DNA of 64,000 bases from NCBI RefSeq assembly GCF_004768545.1, contig NZ_CP038634.1, forward strand, positions 62,001-126,000. The letters run 5' to 3'. A program made the position numbers and the translations under genes. Shown one piece after another: positions 53,166 through 62,843 of the stretch (position 1 is its first letter; each line of letters starts with the position of its first letter). This DNA comes from Cupriavidus oxalaticus (GTDB taxonomy: Bacteria; Pseudomonadota; Gammaproteobacteria; Burkholderiales; Burkholderiaceae). Under the pieces are notes generated by a model. That model did not search any database. It saw only the letters and a program-made list of their open reading frames with translations, and had not been told where the DNA came from.

Positions 53166-55508
53166 TCACAGCTCCAGCACCAGCCGGCATCCGCCGGCCG
53201 CACGCGAGCAGCACGCCATCATCCGGTCGTTGGCGTCGCGCTCGGTGCGGGTCAGGACCACGTCGCGGTGATCGACCTGGCCGGCCAGCACGCGCACTTC
53301 GCACGAGCCGCACAGGCCTTCCTCGCAATCGCTCTGCACGTCGATATTGGCGCCGCGCAGCGCCGCCAGCAGGGTCTGGCCGGCGGGCACCTCCATGACC
53401 AGTCCGGAGTCCTTCAGCTCGACGGTGAAAGGCTGTTCCTTCGACGCGTCCAGCGTGCCCAGCCGCGACACGAAATGCTCGACCCGCAGCGCGTCCTCCG
53501 GCCACGCCGCGCAGGCATCGGCGAGCGCATCGAGCAGCCGTTGCGGGCCGCAGGCGTAGACGTGGGTGCGCGGCTGCGGCGTGGCCAGCATGGCGGCGAA
53601 GTCGGCGCGGCGGCCTTCGTCGCCGGCGTAGACATGCAGGCGCGCGCCATGCAGGGCCTGCAGCGCGTCCAGCATCGCCATCGAGCCGCGCGAACGGCCG
53701 CAGTAATGGATCTCGTAATCGATGCCGAGCTGGCGCGCGCGGCGCGCCATCGCGCTGACCGGCGTGATGCCGATGCCGCCGGCGATGAAGATGGCGCGCG
53801 CGCAGCCCTCGTCGAAGCGGAAATGGTTGCGCGGGCCGCGGATGCGCAAGCGGTCGCCCGCCGTAACGCTGCCGTGCACCCAGGCCGAGCCGCCGCGGCT
53901 GTCGGGCTCGCGCAGCACGGCGATTTCCAGCGCGGCGGCATCGTCGGGGTCGCCGCACAGCGAATACTGGCGCGACAGCCCAGTATCGCCACACTCCACG
54001 TCGATATGCGAGCCCGGTGCCCAGCGCGGCAGCGGCTTGCCGTCCGGCGCCGCCAGCCGCAGCCGTACCACGCCGGCGGCGGCGGGGGCGATGCTTTCCA
54101 CCACCACGGTGCGCGCGCTGGTGTGCGCCGACGGCTCGCCAATGCGCACGGGCTGGCGCTGCGCCAGCAGCGCGGGGTCGCGGCGCTCCGGGTTCTGCGC
54201 CGGGTCCCATTCGACCAGCAGGTGCTCGGGGCCGCGGAACGACGTGTTGGGCACGTAGGTGAAGGACTGTTCCGCCAGCCGCATATGCGGGAGCCGGCGC
54301 GTCAGCTCTTCCAGGAAGATCTGCATCTCCATGCGCGCCAGGTTCTTGCCCATGCACTGGTGCGAGCCGTAGCCGAAGGTCAGCTGCTCGCTGGCGTTGT
54401 CGCGGCGGATGTCGAACAGGTCGGCATCGGCGAAGTGGCGCTCGTCATGGTTGGCCGAAGAGGTCACGATCAGCAGCTTGCTGCCGGTGGCCAGGCTGAT
54501 GCCGCCTACCTCCGTATCGCGCGTGACCAGCCGGCGCCACGCCGCCACCGAGCCGTTGTGGCGCAGGCATTCTTCCACCGCGTTGGGGATCAGCGACGGA
54601 TCCTCGCAGATCTCACGCCATGTGTCGGGATGCTGCAGCAGCAGCTTGATCGCGTTGGCCGAGGCATTGGCGGTGGTCTCGTGCGCGGCGACGATGCCGG
54701 CCATCATCATCGAATGCAGGTAGGAGTCGGTGACGACCTCGGGCAGTGCCTTCTGCTTGCGCAGGCCGTACTGCATCCAGCCCGGACCCGACGGGTCCTC
54801 GCGCATCTTGTCGAGGATGCGCCCCGCCAGCTGCCAGAAGTTGCCGACCGCATGCGCGACCGCGACCTGTTCATCTGGCCGGGGCCGTCCCCACGTGTTG
54901 ACGGTATGGGCAATGGAGTACTGGCGCAGCAGGTCCATGTCTTCTTCGGGCACGCCGAGGAAATGCAGTGCCACCGCCAGCGGCACTTCCCACAGCATCT
55001 GGTCGACCAGGTCGGCGCGGCCGTCGTCGATAAATTGGTCGACGTATTCGCGCGCCAGGCGCCGCACCATCGGCTCGTGATGCGCCAGCTCGGCAGGCGT
55101 GAACGGATCCATCAGCGCGCGCCGGCGCGGCATGTGGGCCGGCTCGTCCTCGTTGACCAGCGTGCGGTTCATGGCATAGCCGTACGAGGCCAGCACCGCG
55201 TTGGCTTCATCGCCGGTGGGCGTGATCTTCTCCAGGGCGATCGACGGGCTGAAGGTGATGTTGTCGCGGAAGATCGCCTTGATGTCGTCGTAGCGCGTGA
55301 CCACCCAGTAGCCCAGTTTGGGGCTGTAGAACACCGGTTCCTGCTCGCGCGACCAGCGCACGTATTCGGGCGGATCCTGCTGGTAGCCGTCGCCGAACGG
55401 ATCGAACTCAGCCGCCTTGTGGCTGACCGGGCAGCCATTGGGGGCGGTGAAGGCGGAATGGTCGACGGGACAGCCGCCGCGCGCGGTATCGGGGGAGGGG
55501 ATGGCCAT
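53166..55508 (-). CDS. Self-sufficient cytochrome P450 (CYP116B type) fused to reductase and ferredoxin
   Basis: A 780-residue fusion. The N-terminal P450 domain (about 1-440) has the I-helix segment MMAGIVAAHETTANA, the ExxR motif in EECLRHNGSV, and the haem ligand C385 in FGYGSHQCMGKNLAR. A phthalate-dioxygenase-reductase-type FMN/NADH domain follows (about 455-680: SRQYSLCGDPDD, IFIAGGIGITP, HVYACGPQ), then a 2Fe-2S ferredoxin (about 690-780) with CEEGLCGSCEVRV and MMACCSRA. This is the CYP116B layout of RhF and C. metallidurans CYP116B1. The start is MAIPSPDTARGG. It lies 64 bases after an orphan Bug protein gene and in the same direction, so the two may form one operon. Confidence 0.94.
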   Translation of the reverse strand: MAIPSPDTARGGCPVDHSAFTAPNGCPVSHKAAEFDPFGDGYQQDPPEYVRWSREQEPVFYSPKLGYWVVTRYDDIKAIFRDNITFSPSIALEKITPTGDEANAVLASYGYAMNRTLVNEDEPAHMPRRRALMDPFTPAELAHHEPMVRRLAREYVDQFIDDGRADLVDQMLWEVPLAVALHFLGVPEEDMDLLRQYSIAHTVNTWGRPRPDEQVAVAHAVGNFWQLAGRILDKMREDPSGPGWMQYGLRKQKALPEVVTDSYLHSMMMAGIVAAHETTANASANAIKLLLQHPDTWREICEDPSLIPNAVEECLRHNGSVAAWRRLVTRDTEVGGISLATGSKLLIVTSSANHDERHFADADLFDIRRDNASEQLTFGYGSHQCMGKNLARMEMQIFLEELTRRLPHMRLAEQSFTYVPNTSFRGPEHLLVEWDPAQNPERRDPALLAQRQPVRIGEPSAHTSARTVVVESIAPAAAGVVRLRLAAPDGKPLPRWAPGSHIDVECGDTGLSRQYSLCGDPDDAAALEIAVLREPDSRGGSAWVHGSVTAGDRLRIRGPRNHFRFDEGCARAIFIAGGIGITPVSAMARRARQLGIDYEIHYCGRSRGSMAMLDALQALHGARLHVYAGDEGRRADFAAMLATPQPRTHVYACGPQRLLDALADACAAWPEDALRVEHFVSRLGTLDASKEQPFTVELKDSGLVMEVPAGQTLLAALRGANIDVQSDCEEGLCGSCEVRVLAGQVDHRDVVLTRTERDANDRMMACCSRAAGGCRLVLEL

Positions 55509-55572
55509 GCTGCGTACTCCTGCAAAAACATTGCCGTCCGGGCGGGCCGGACGGCCTCAAAACGATACCCGC

Positions 55573-56571
55573 TCAGTTGTCCAGCGTGATCTTCAGGTCG
55601 CGGATCAGCTTGGTCCAGCGTGCCGACTCGGTGCGCAGCAGTTCGCTGAACTGCGCCGGCGTATTGCCCACCGGCTCCACGCCGAAGTCCACCAGCCGCT
55701 TGTTCACCGCCGGCTCGCGGATCGCCGCGACCACGTCCTTGTTCAGCGTGTTGATGACCTCCGGCGGCGTGGCGGCCGGCACCACCATGCCGACCAGCGC
55801 GGCAGCTTCGACGCGCGGATAGCCCAGTTCGGCGAAGGTCGGCACGTCGGGCAGCTGCGGCAGCCGGGTGGCATTGGCCACTGCCAGCGGCCGCACCTTG
55901 CCGCCCTTGATAAAGCCGGCGCCGGCGGCGTAGTCCACCATCATCGCGGCGACCTGGCCGGCGGCCACGTCGGACAGCGCGGGCGCGGCGCCGCGGTACG
56001 GCGCGTGCGTCATCGGCAGGCCACCGGCTTCGACCTTCAGCAGTTCCATCGCCAGGTGGTGCGGGCTGCCGGCGCCGGCGGAGCCATAGTTGACGCCGCC
56101 TTGCGTGGACTTCGCCTGCGCGATGAATTCCCTGGCGCTTTTCACCGGGCTGTTGGCGCCGACCACCAGGATCATCGGGAAGCGGCCCAGCAGCGTGACC
56201 GGCGCGAGGTCCTTGCCCGGGTGGTAGGAAAGCGTCTTGTACAGGACCGGGTTGAACACCAGTGTGCCGTTGTCGGCGGACAGCACGGTATAGCCGTCTG
56301 CGGCCGAGCGCGCCGTCTCGGCCGCGCCGATCGCCGTGTTGCCGCCGGGCTTGTTGTCCACCACGACCGGCTGCCCGACCTTGGCCGACAGGCCCTGGCC
56401 GATGGTGCGCGCGAGGAAGTCGGAGCCGCCGCCGGCGGCGTACGGCACGATCCAGCGGATCGGCTTGGCCGGGTAGCTGTCGGCGGCGTGCGCCGGCAGC
56501 GTGGACAGCAGGGGCAGGACGAGCGCGCCGAAAGCGGCGATAGCCAGGCGCGGCAGCAGGGGGCGGGGCAT
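55573..56571 (-). CDS. Bug/TctC-family solute-binding protein
   Basis: A 332-residue periplasmic binding protein of the tripartite tricarboxylate transporter family. The signal peptide ends TLPAHAADSY; the mature part starts YPAKPIRWIVPYAAGGGSDFLARTIGQ, the standard Bug opening, with VDNKPGGNTAIGA and VNYGSAGAGSPHHLA later. No TctA/TctB membrane genes are present, which is usual for Bug paralogues in Cupriavidus. It precedes the P450 gene and is divergent from an IclR regulator, so it may bind the substrate or a related acid for this locus; this is inference. Confidence 0.93.
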   Translation of the reverse strand: MPRPLLPRLAIAAFGALVLPLLSTLPAHAADSYPAKPIRWIVPYAAGGGSDFLARTIGQGLSAKVGQPVVVDNKPGGNTAIGAAETARSAADGYTVLSADNGTLVFNPVLYKTLSYHPGKDLAPVTLLGRFPMILVVGANSPVKSAREFIAQAKSTQGGVNYGSAGAGSPHHLAMELLKVEAGGLPMTHAPYRGAAPALSDVAAGQVAAMMVDYAAGAGFIKGGKVRPLAVANATRLPQLPDVPTFAELGYPRVEAAALVGMVVPAATPPEVINTLNKDVVAAIREPAVNKRLVDFGVEPVGNTPAQFSELLRTESARWTKLIRDLKITLDN

Positions 56572-56598
56572 GTGGTTGTCTCCGATGAATTTCTGTTT

Positions 56599-56624
56599 TG
56601 CGTAAATCTTATACGCATTGCGTA
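56599..56624. promoter_or_regulatory. IclR-type operator palindrome
   Basis: TACGCA-T-TGCGTA (56612-56624) is a perfect 13-bp palindrome, and another half-site TGCGTA lies at 56599-56604. It sits between the Bug and IclR genes, the best candidate site for the IclR protein. Confidence 0.6.
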
Positions 56625-56715
56625 ATCATTGAATGAGGGTTAACCTGCAAGCGACCGCCCTACCGCCGCCAGACGAGGCGTGGCCTAATCGCCTGCCTAT
56701 GCCAACACCACTGCC

Positions 56716-57567
56716 ATGCCCGCATCCCGCTCCAAGCCCGCCGCCCCCGAAACGCCTGCCGACGCCGCCTCGCCCCGCGCACGGGAGCGCCGCCAGCGCG
56801 TGCAGTCCGCTGTCACGGGCATGGCGGTGCTCAAGGGGCTGGCCAGACTGGGCGGGCGCGCCAGCCTGACCGCGCTGGCCGCGCATATCGACGAAAGCCC
56901 GGCCAAGGTGCATCGCTACCTGGTCAGCCTGCTGGAAGAGGGGCTGGTTGCGCAGGAATCCGGCACGCAGCAGTACCACCTGGGCTACGAGGCGCTGCAG
57001 ATCGGCATGGCGGCGATGCGCCAGGCCGACCCGATCCGGCTGGCCGAAGCCTCGCTGGTGCGGCTGCGCGAGGCGCTGGAAGTGACGTGCTTTGTCGCGG
57101 TGATGGGCAACAAGGGCCCGACCATCATGCGTTTTGAAGAACCGGGCTTGCCGGTCACGGTGAACGTGCGCGCGGGGTCGGTGATGCCGCTGCTGTGGTC
57201 AGCCACCGGGCGCGTATTCCTGGGCCTGCTCGACGAAACCCGGGTGCAGGCGCAAGCGGCGGAAGAACTGGCAGAGGCTAGCCCGGCGCGGCTGGCATCG
57301 CTCGACCGGGACGACCCGATCGGCGCGCTGCGCCGCGCCGTGCAGGCCGACGACTGCGCCTGGGTGCGCGACACCAACCTGACCGGCATCAGCGCCGTGG
57401 CCGCGCCGGTACGCGACTACACCGGCCGCGTGTGCGCGGTGCTGACAGCGCTGGGCGCCACCGGCGGCTTCGATCCGTCGATCGACGGGCCGGTCGGCAC
57501 CGCCGTGCGGCACGAGGCCCGCGTGGTCAGCGCCGCGCTCGGCTTCAACCCCGAAGCGGCGTCCTAA
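56716..57567 (+). CDS. IclR-family transcriptional regulator
   Basis: A 283-residue regulator with winged helix (about 30-90: SAVTGMAVLKGLARLGGRASLTALAAHIDESPAKVHRYLVSLLEEGLV) and an effector domain (about 110-270) with RFEEPGLPVTVNVRAGSVMPLLWSATGRVFLG. A slightly basic N-terminal extension precedes the helix-turn-helix. It is divergent from the Bug-P450 unit, with a palindrome in the intergenic region, so it likely controls that unit. No clear ribosome binding site at 56716. Confidence 0.92.
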   Translation: MPASRSKPAAPETPADAASPRARERRQRVQSAVTGMAVLKGLARLGGRASLTALAAHIDESPAKVHRYLVSLLEEGLVAQESGTQQYHLGYEALQIGMAAMRQADPIRLAEASLVRLREALEVTCFVAVMGNKGPTIMRFEEPGLPVTVNVRAGSVMPLLWSATGRVFLGLLDETRVQAQAAEELAEASPARLASLDRDDPIGALRRAVQADDCAWVRDTNLTGISAVAAPVRDYTGRVCAVLTALGATGGFDPSIDGPVGTAVRHEARVVSAALGFNPEAAS

Positions 57568-57668
57568 CGTCCGGCTTAAGCGCCGGACCAGCCTGCACGG
57601 CATTGTGCGGTCCGCGCTCAAACGCGTATATTCCTCGCGGATTGCCGACATTCCTGCCACTGCCTGAC

Positions 57669-58853
57669 ATGAAGACCCTTGCCCCCACGCGCCTCGCGGC
57701 GCTTGCCGCCGGCGGCCTCCTGTGCACGCCAGCCACGTACGCCGCCGACAAGGCCGACCCGCGCCAGCTCGAACGCGCCGTCAACGAGGCGATCGCGCCG
57801 ATGATGAAGGCGCACAACGTGCCGGGCATGGCCATCGCGGTGACGGCCGGCGGCAAGCAGTACTTCTTCAACTATGGCGTGACGGCGAAGCGGGGCGGCA
57901 AGCCCGTCACCGAGTCGACCCTGTTCGAGATCGGCTCGGTCAGCAAGACCTTCACGGCGACGCTGGCGGGCTACGCGCAGGCGCGCGGCGCCATGTCGCT
58001 GTCGGATCCCGCCGGCAAGTACCTGCCTGCGCTTGCCGGCAGCGCGCTGGGCACCACCAGCCTGCTCGACCTTGGCACCTATGCGGCCGGCGGCCTGCCG
58101 CTGCAGTTTCCGGAGACGGTCAACAGCCCGCAGGCAATGACCGATTACTTCAAGGCCTGGCGACCGGCATACGCGGCCGGTACCCACCGGCGTTACTCGA
58201 ACCCCAGCATCGGCCTGTTCGGCTACCTCGCCGCGCGCAGCCTGGGCGAGCCGTTCGACGACCTGATGGAGAAGACCCTGTTTCCGGCGTTCGGCCTGAA
58301 GCGCACCTATATCCGGGTGCCGAAGCCGCTGATGGCGGACTACGCGTGGGGCTATACCAAGGACGACAAGCCGATGCGCGTGACGCCGGGCGTGCTGGAT
58401 TCCGAGGCCTACGGCGTGAAGACCACGTCTGCCGACATGATCCGCTTCGTCGAGGCCAACATGGCGCCGGCGGGGCTTGACGGCAGCATGCAGCGCGCCA
58501 TTGCCACCACGCGTACCGGCTACTTCAAGGTCGGCGGCATGGTGCAGGGGCTGGGATGGGAGATGTATGCCTATCCGACGCCGGTCAGCGCCATCCTGGC
58601 GGGCAGCTCGCCGCAGATGGTGTTCGAGGCCAACAAGGTCGACAGGCTGGAGCCGCCGCAGGCGCCGGGCGCCGATGTGCTCGTCAACAAGACCGGGTCG
58701 ACCAACGGGTTTGGCGCATACGTCGTGTTCGTGCCGGCAAAGCGCATCGGACTGGTCATGCTCGGCAACAAGAACATGCCGGTGCCGGCGCGGGTGGAGG
58801 CCGCGTACCACATCCTGACAGTGCTGGACGGCGAGCTGGCAGCAAAGCGCTAG
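57669..58853 (+). CDS. Class C beta-lactamase (AmpC-like serine hydrolase)
   Basis: A 394-residue periplasmic enzyme. The signal peptide cut is near ATYAA-DKAD. All three class C motifs are intact: S90-V-S-K93, Y176-S-N and K341-T-G, with the correct order and spacing (AmpC has S64, Y150, K315). Length matches AmpC (about 380). Cephalosporin hydrolysis is likely. No ampR gene lies upstream: the preceding gene is an IclR regulator, so induction by the usual AmpR route is not supported here. The ATG at 57669 is chosen by the signal peptide. Confidence 0.93.
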   Translation: MKTLAPTRLAALAAGGLLCTPATYAADKADPRQLERAVNEAIAPMMKAHNVPGMAIAVTAGGKQYFFNYGVTAKRGGKPVTESTLFEIGSVSKTFTATLAGYAQARGAMSLSDPAGKYLPALAGSALGTTSLLDLGTYAAGGLPLQFPETVNSPQAMTDYFKAWRPAYAAGTHRRYSNPSIGLFGYLAARSLGEPFDDLMEKTLFPAFGLKRTYIRVPKPLMADYAWGYTKDDKPMRVTPGVLDSEAYGVKTTSADMIRFVEANMAPAGLDGSMQRAIATTRTGYFKVGGMVQGLGWEMYAYPTPVSAILAGSSPQMVFEANKVDRLEPPQAPGADVLVNKTGSTNGFGAYVVFVPAKRIGLVMLGNKNMPVPARVEAAYHILTVLDGELAAKR

Positions 58854-58878
58854 GGGAACGACCCTCCAGTCGCGCCAT

Positions 58879-58901
58879 AAAAAAAGCGGCCCGAAGGCCG
58901 C
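58879..58901 (-). terminator. Rho-independent terminator of acyl-CoA dehydrogenase gene
   Basis: On the minus strand: stem GCGGCC / GGCCGC with a TTCG tetraloop, followed by seven T residues, 27 bases after the dehydrogenase stop. It also lies between convergent genes. Confidence 0.88.
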
Positions 58902-58928
58902 CTGTGTCTACTACGCGCTGAAGCGCGG

Positions 58929-60713
58929 TCAGAACTGCTCCGGCGTCAACGCATTGACCGGCGCGGCACCGCCGACGACGGCATCGCGCAGCGCCGTTGC
59001 CTGCGACAGGATGTGCTGTGCGAAGAAATGCGCCGTGGCGATCTTGGCGTCGTGGAAGTTCGGATCCTCGGCGCGCTTCGCATCCGCGGCCAGCATGGCC
59101 CGGCCCAGCTGCCAGCCCGAGAACACGATGCCGCACAGCTTCAGGTACGGCACGCTGCCGGCGAACACGGCATTCGGGTCCGACTTGGCATTGGCCACCA
59201 CAAACTCGACCACCGCTTCCAGCGCCGCGCGGCCATTGGCCAGCTGCGCCTGGACCGCGGTAAAGGCCGCGCCGCCATGCTTGCCCAGCTCGGCCTCGGT
59301 CTCGGCGATCTGCGCGCAGATCGCGCGCGCCACCGCGCCGCCGTCGCGCAGGGTCTTGCGGCCGACCAGGTCGTTGGCCTGGATGGCCGTGGTGCCTTCG
59401 TAGATCGGCAGGATGCGGGCGTCGCGATAATGCTGCGCGGCGCCGGTTTCCTCGATAAAGCCCATGCCGCCGTGCACCTGCACGCCGAGGCTGGTGACGT
59501 CGATCGACAGCTCCGTGCTCCAGCCCTTGACCACCGGCACCAGGAATTCATAGAACGCCTGGTTCTGCTTGCGCACGGCTGCGTCCGGATGCTGGTGCGC
59601 GGTGTCGCTGGCGGCCGCGGCCACATAGGCGACGGCGCGGGCGCCTTCGGTCAGCGCGCGCATCGTCATCAGCATGCGCTTGACGTCGGGGTGATGGATG
59701 ATGGTGACGCCTTCACGCGCCGAGCCGTCGACCGGGCGGCTCTGCACGCGCTCGCGCGCATACGCCACGGCCTGCTGGTAGGCGCGCTCGGACACCGCGA
59801 CGCCCTGCATGCCGACGGCGAAGCGGGCCGAGTTCATCATGATGAACATGTACTCCAGGCCACGGTTCTCTTCGCCCACCAGCGTGCCGATGGCGCCGCC
59901 GTGGTCGCCGAACTGCAGCACGGCGGTCGGGCTGGCCTTGATGCCGAGCTTGTGTTCGATCGACACGCAGTGCACGTCATTGCGCTCGCCCAGGCTGCCG
60001 TCGGCGTTGACCAGGTACTTGGGCACGATGAACAGCGAGATGCCCTTGACGCCTTCGGGCGCGTCGGGCGTGCGGGCCAGCACCAGATGGACGATGTTCT
60101 TCGCCATGTCGTGCTCGCCGTAGGTGATGAAGATCTTGGTGCCGAAGACCTTGTAGGTGCCGTCGCCCTGCGGCTCGGCGCGGGTGCGCACCGCGGCCAG
60201 GTCCGAGCCCGCCTGCGGCTCGGTCAGGTTCATGGTGCCGGTCCACTCGCCGCTGATCAGCCTGGGCAGGATGGTGGCCTTCTGTTCGTCCGAGCCGGCG
60301 GTCAGCAGCGCTTCGATGGCGCCGTCGGTCAGCAGCGGGCACAGCGCGAACGACAGGTTGGCGCTGTTCAGCATTTCGATGCAGGCGGTAGAAATCAGCT
60401 TGGGCAGGCCCTGGCCGCCAAATTCCTGCGGATGCAGCACGCCTTGCCAGCCGCCTTCGCCGAACTGGCGGAAGGCATCCTTGAAGCCGGGGGTCGTGGT
60501 GACCACGCCATCCTTCCAGCTGCTCGGATCCAGGTCGCCGGTGCGGTTGAGCGGCGCCAATACCTGTTCGTTGAACTTGGCGGCTTCGTCGAGCACGGCC
60601 CCGGCCGTTTCCGGCGTGGCTTCCTCGAAGCCGGGCAGCTGGCTGACAGCTTCAAGACCTGCGAGCTCGTTCATCACGAACAGCATGTCTTTGAGCGGGG
60701 CACGGTAGGTCAT
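58929..60713 (-). CDS. Acyl-CoA dehydrogenase (DmdC/FadE-like, about 595 residues)
   Basis: Flavin enzyme that oxidises acyl-CoA to enoyl-CoA. The 594-residue product starts MTYRAPLKDMLFVMNELAG and shows MNLTEPQAGSDLAAVRTRA (FAD/substrate loop), FITYGEHDM, GERNDVHCVSIEHKLGIKASPTAVL and the C-terminal IYEGTTAIQANDLVGRKTLRDGG, whose Glu is the usual catalytic base. An extra C-terminal helical domain makes it longer than short-chain enzymes, as in DmdC-type and the Burkholderiales AcdA group. The ATG is preceded by caggaga. An AraC-type regulator gene lies upstream on the same strand and may control it. Confidence 0.93.
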   Translation of the reverse strand: MTYRAPLKDMLFVMNELAGLEAVSQLPGFEEATPETAGAVLDEAAKFNEQVLAPLNRTGDLDPSSWKDGVVTTTPGFKDAFRQFGEGGWQGVLHPQEFGGQGLPKLISTACIEMLNSANLSFALCPLLTDGAIEALLTAGSDEQKATILPRLISGEWTGTMNLTEPQAGSDLAAVRTRAEPQGDGTYKVFGTKIFITYGEHDMAKNIVHLVLARTPDAPEGVKGISLFIVPKYLVNADGSLGERNDVHCVSIEHKLGIKASPTAVLQFGDHGGAIGTLVGEENRGLEYMFIMMNSARFAVGMQGVAVSERAYQQAVAYARERVQSRPVDGSAREGVTIIHHPDVKRMLMTMRALTEGARAVAYVAAAASDTAHQHPDAAVRKQNQAFYEFLVPVVKGWSTELSIDVTSLGVQVHGGMGFIEETGAAQHYRDARILPIYEGTTAIQANDLVGRKTLRDGGAVARAICAQIAETEAELGKHGGAAFTAVQAQLANGRAALEAVVEFVVANAKSDPNAVFAGSVPYLKLCGIVFSGWQLGRAMLAADAKRAEDPNFHDAKIATAHFFAQHILSQATALRDAVVGGAAPVNALTPEQF

Positions 60714-60942
60714 GGATGTCTCCTGTCTGTACGTAGTACGTCTTTGTTCCTGGGTGGCGCGCAAGCCATGGCGCCTGGCCGCAATGCGGGCCGTGATGGG
60801 TGATTAACGAGATCGTAACGCGGGAAGCGCCGGCCGCGGCTATCCAAAGCTGCCCATTCATTGACGAAACCTGCCGCCCTATGCAAACCGGCGCGCGGGA
60901 ATGCGCGCTGGCCGGCGGGCCCCGGCCGGGTGGCAGGATTTG

Positions 60943-61950
60943 TCAGGCGCTCGCGGGCATGGTCCGGTAGGCCTTGGGCGTGCTGCCGGTCCAGTTGCGG
61001 AAGGCGCGATGGAAGGCGGTCGGGTTGTCAAAGCCGATATCGAAGGCGATCTCCGCGATCGCGTCCGTGGTGCGCGTCAGCCGCTGGATGGCGATGTCCC
61101 GGCGGACCTCGTCCTTGATCGCCTGGAAGGTGGTGCCCTCGGCGGTAAGCCGCCGGCATAGCGTGCGCACGGAGAAGTGCAGGTCCTGCGCCACCGCTTC
61201 GATGGTCGGCGTCGCCGGCAGGCAGTCGGCCAGGTACTGGCGCACATGGTGGCACACCATCTGTTCCTCGAACGAGACGAAGATCCAGTCCTCCGGCGCG
61301 CGCGCCAGGAACTTCTGCAGGTCGGCCTTGCGTCGGCGCACCGGCATGTCCAGGTAGGCGTGGTCGAACCTGAGCAGCGTCTGGCGGCCGCCGAACTGCA
61401 CGGGGCCGGGAAACAGGTAAAGCGAATCGCTGGCGCGCGGCGGCCGCGGGAAATCGAACTCCACCCGGGCCAGCGGGATGCGCTTGCCGATCAGCCAGGA
61501 GGCGACGCCGTGGACCAGCTTGAGCATCAGCTCGCTGCCCAGCGCGCTGACGCCGGGGCCGGCCGGGTCGGCCTGCAGCACGACCTCGCCGAAGCCGTCC
61601 TCGCGCCCGGACTCGAGCCGGAAATCGTCCAGGATCAGGTGGAAGAACTGGCCGAAGCGGTGCAGCGCCACCTCCAGCCGCGGCGCATCGAGCAGGCTCA
61701 GGCACAGGAACTTGAGCGTGCCGTTGCGCAGCGGCCGGCTGAAGATGCCGGGCATCTCGTCGTCCAGCTCCATCGCGAGTTCGCGGTAGAGCGTGGAAAA
61801 CTGTTCCTCGGTCACGCGCGCGGCGGGGGCCTGCAACAGGCCACGCGGGATCCCGGCGCGCTCCGCCAGCCGCGCCATGGCGGCAGGGTCGGCACCGGAC
61901 AGGAAGCCGTTGACCAGTGAAATCGGGACGGTGGCGGTGAACTGGGTCAA
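60943..61950 (-). CDS. AraC-family transcriptional regulator
   Basis: A 335-residue regulator. The N-terminal part (about 20-210) matches the arabinose-binding-like domain of AraC regulators often found next to lipid or acyl-CoA genes (GFLSGADPAAMARLAERAGIPRGLL). The C-terminal double helix-turn-helix (about 235-330) contains PTIEAVAQDLHFSVRTLCRRLTAEGTTFQAIKDEVRRDIAIQRL and IAEIAFDIGFDNPTAFHRAFRNWTG. It is upstream of the acyl-CoA dehydrogenase gene with 229 bases between, so local control of that gene is plausible. Confidence 0.9.
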   Translation of the reverse strand: MTQFTATVPISLVNGFLSGADPAAMARLAERAGIPRGLLQAPAARVTEEQFSTLYRELAMELDDEMPGIFSRPLRNGTLKFLCLSLLDAPRLEVALHRFGQFFHLILDDFRLESGREDGFGEVVLQADPAGPGVSALGSELMLKLVHGVASWLIGKRIPLARVEFDFPRPPRASDSLYLFPGPVQFGGRQTLLRFDHAYLDMPVRRRKADLQKFLARAPEDWIFVSFEEQMVCHHVRQYLADCLPATPTIEAVAQDLHFSVRTLCRRLTAEGTTFQAIKDEVRRDIAIQRLTRTTDAIAEIAFDIGFDNPTAFHRAFRNWTGSTPKAYRTMPASA

Positions 61951-62079
61951 TGTCGCGGGACGGGCAAGGCGGTACGGAAGCGGGGCGGTGCGTGGCTTAT
62001 TTTGTCATAGCCCGGCGGGTGTCGGCGGCGCTACGGATGTCGTTGCTGGCCGTGTCGAGCGTCGCGACTGTGGCCGGTC

Positions 62080-62595
62080 CTACGCGGACCGTGCCGGTTC
62101 CTCCGGCGCGCGCGCGCCGGGGTCCGCCTCCATATGTACGCTGGCCAGGCCGGCGTTGAGCTGGTTCAGGAAATGGACCAGCGAAACCTTGTCGTCGAAG
62201 CCGAAACTCGCCAGTGCCTGGCGGTAGAACTCATAGATCCTGGGTTGCAGGCCGTTCCAGAACTCCCGCCCCTTTGGCGTCAGCACAACCTTCTTGGCGC
62301 GGCGGTCCACCGTGTCGGCCACACGCTGGACATGCTTTTCCCGCTCCAGCCGCTTGAGCACGCCATCGAGGCTTTGCCGGCTCACCACAAGGTATTCCGT
62401 CAGCTCGGAGAACGACATGCCTTCCGATACCTGCGGCCGCGACAGCGCCCCCAGCACGGACCACTGCACGGTAGTGATGCCGAGCGACTTGCTGGTCTGC
62501 CGGTCCAGCGTATTGCCGGCCTGGAACAGCCGGAAGAACAGCCGGTTATGGACGGATGCGTCGGACGGGTCGTACGTGGAATCTGGTTTGGTCAT
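62080..62595 (-). CDS. MarR-family transcriptional regulator
   Basis: A 171-residue winged-helix regulator. Segments SLGITTVQWSVLGALSRPQVSEGMSFSELTEYLVVSRQSLDGVLKRLEREKHVQRVADTVDRRAKKVVLTPKGREFW form the MarR fold with the D-x-R wing. The N-terminus is acidic and short, and the C-terminal tail is Ala/Pro/Glu-rich. The next gene to the right is a divergent unknown protein. MarR regulators of this size often respond to phenolic acids; the ligand here is unknown. Confidence 0.9.
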   Translation of the reverse strand: MTKPDSTYDPSDASVHNRLFFRLFQAGNTLDRQTSKSLGITTVQWSVLGALSRPQVSEGMSFSELTEYLVVSRQSLDGVLKRLEREKHVQRVADTVDRRAKKVVLTPKGREFWNGLQPRIYEFYRQALASFGFDDKVSLVHFLNQLNAGLASVHMEADPGARAPEEPARSA

Positions 62596-62787
62596 GGTGT
62601 GGGTTGGACACTGGCGCGCCGTGCGCTTGCCATGGGTGTGCCTATTCTAAGGCGGCGGGGAGCACACACGTGCGCGGGGCGAAGGGTGGGGCGGCGCGGG
62701 CCTGGTCCTACCTCAATCGGTCCGGATGTGTGTTGTCGTCCTCTTCTTCTGCATTTGCGCAAGGATCTTGATTATTATTTCTGCCGT

Positions 62788-62816
62788 TTGACAGGCAGAA
62801 CCTGGCCTGGTATCGG
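62788..62816 (+). promoter_or_regulatory. Upstream sigma-70 promoter of orphan gene
   Basis: TTGACA (62788-62793) with a 17-base spacer and TATCGG (62811-62816). Perfect -35, weaker -10. Confidence 0.4.
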
Positions 62817-62843
62817 ATATTTCAGTAAATATGAGTAATGATA

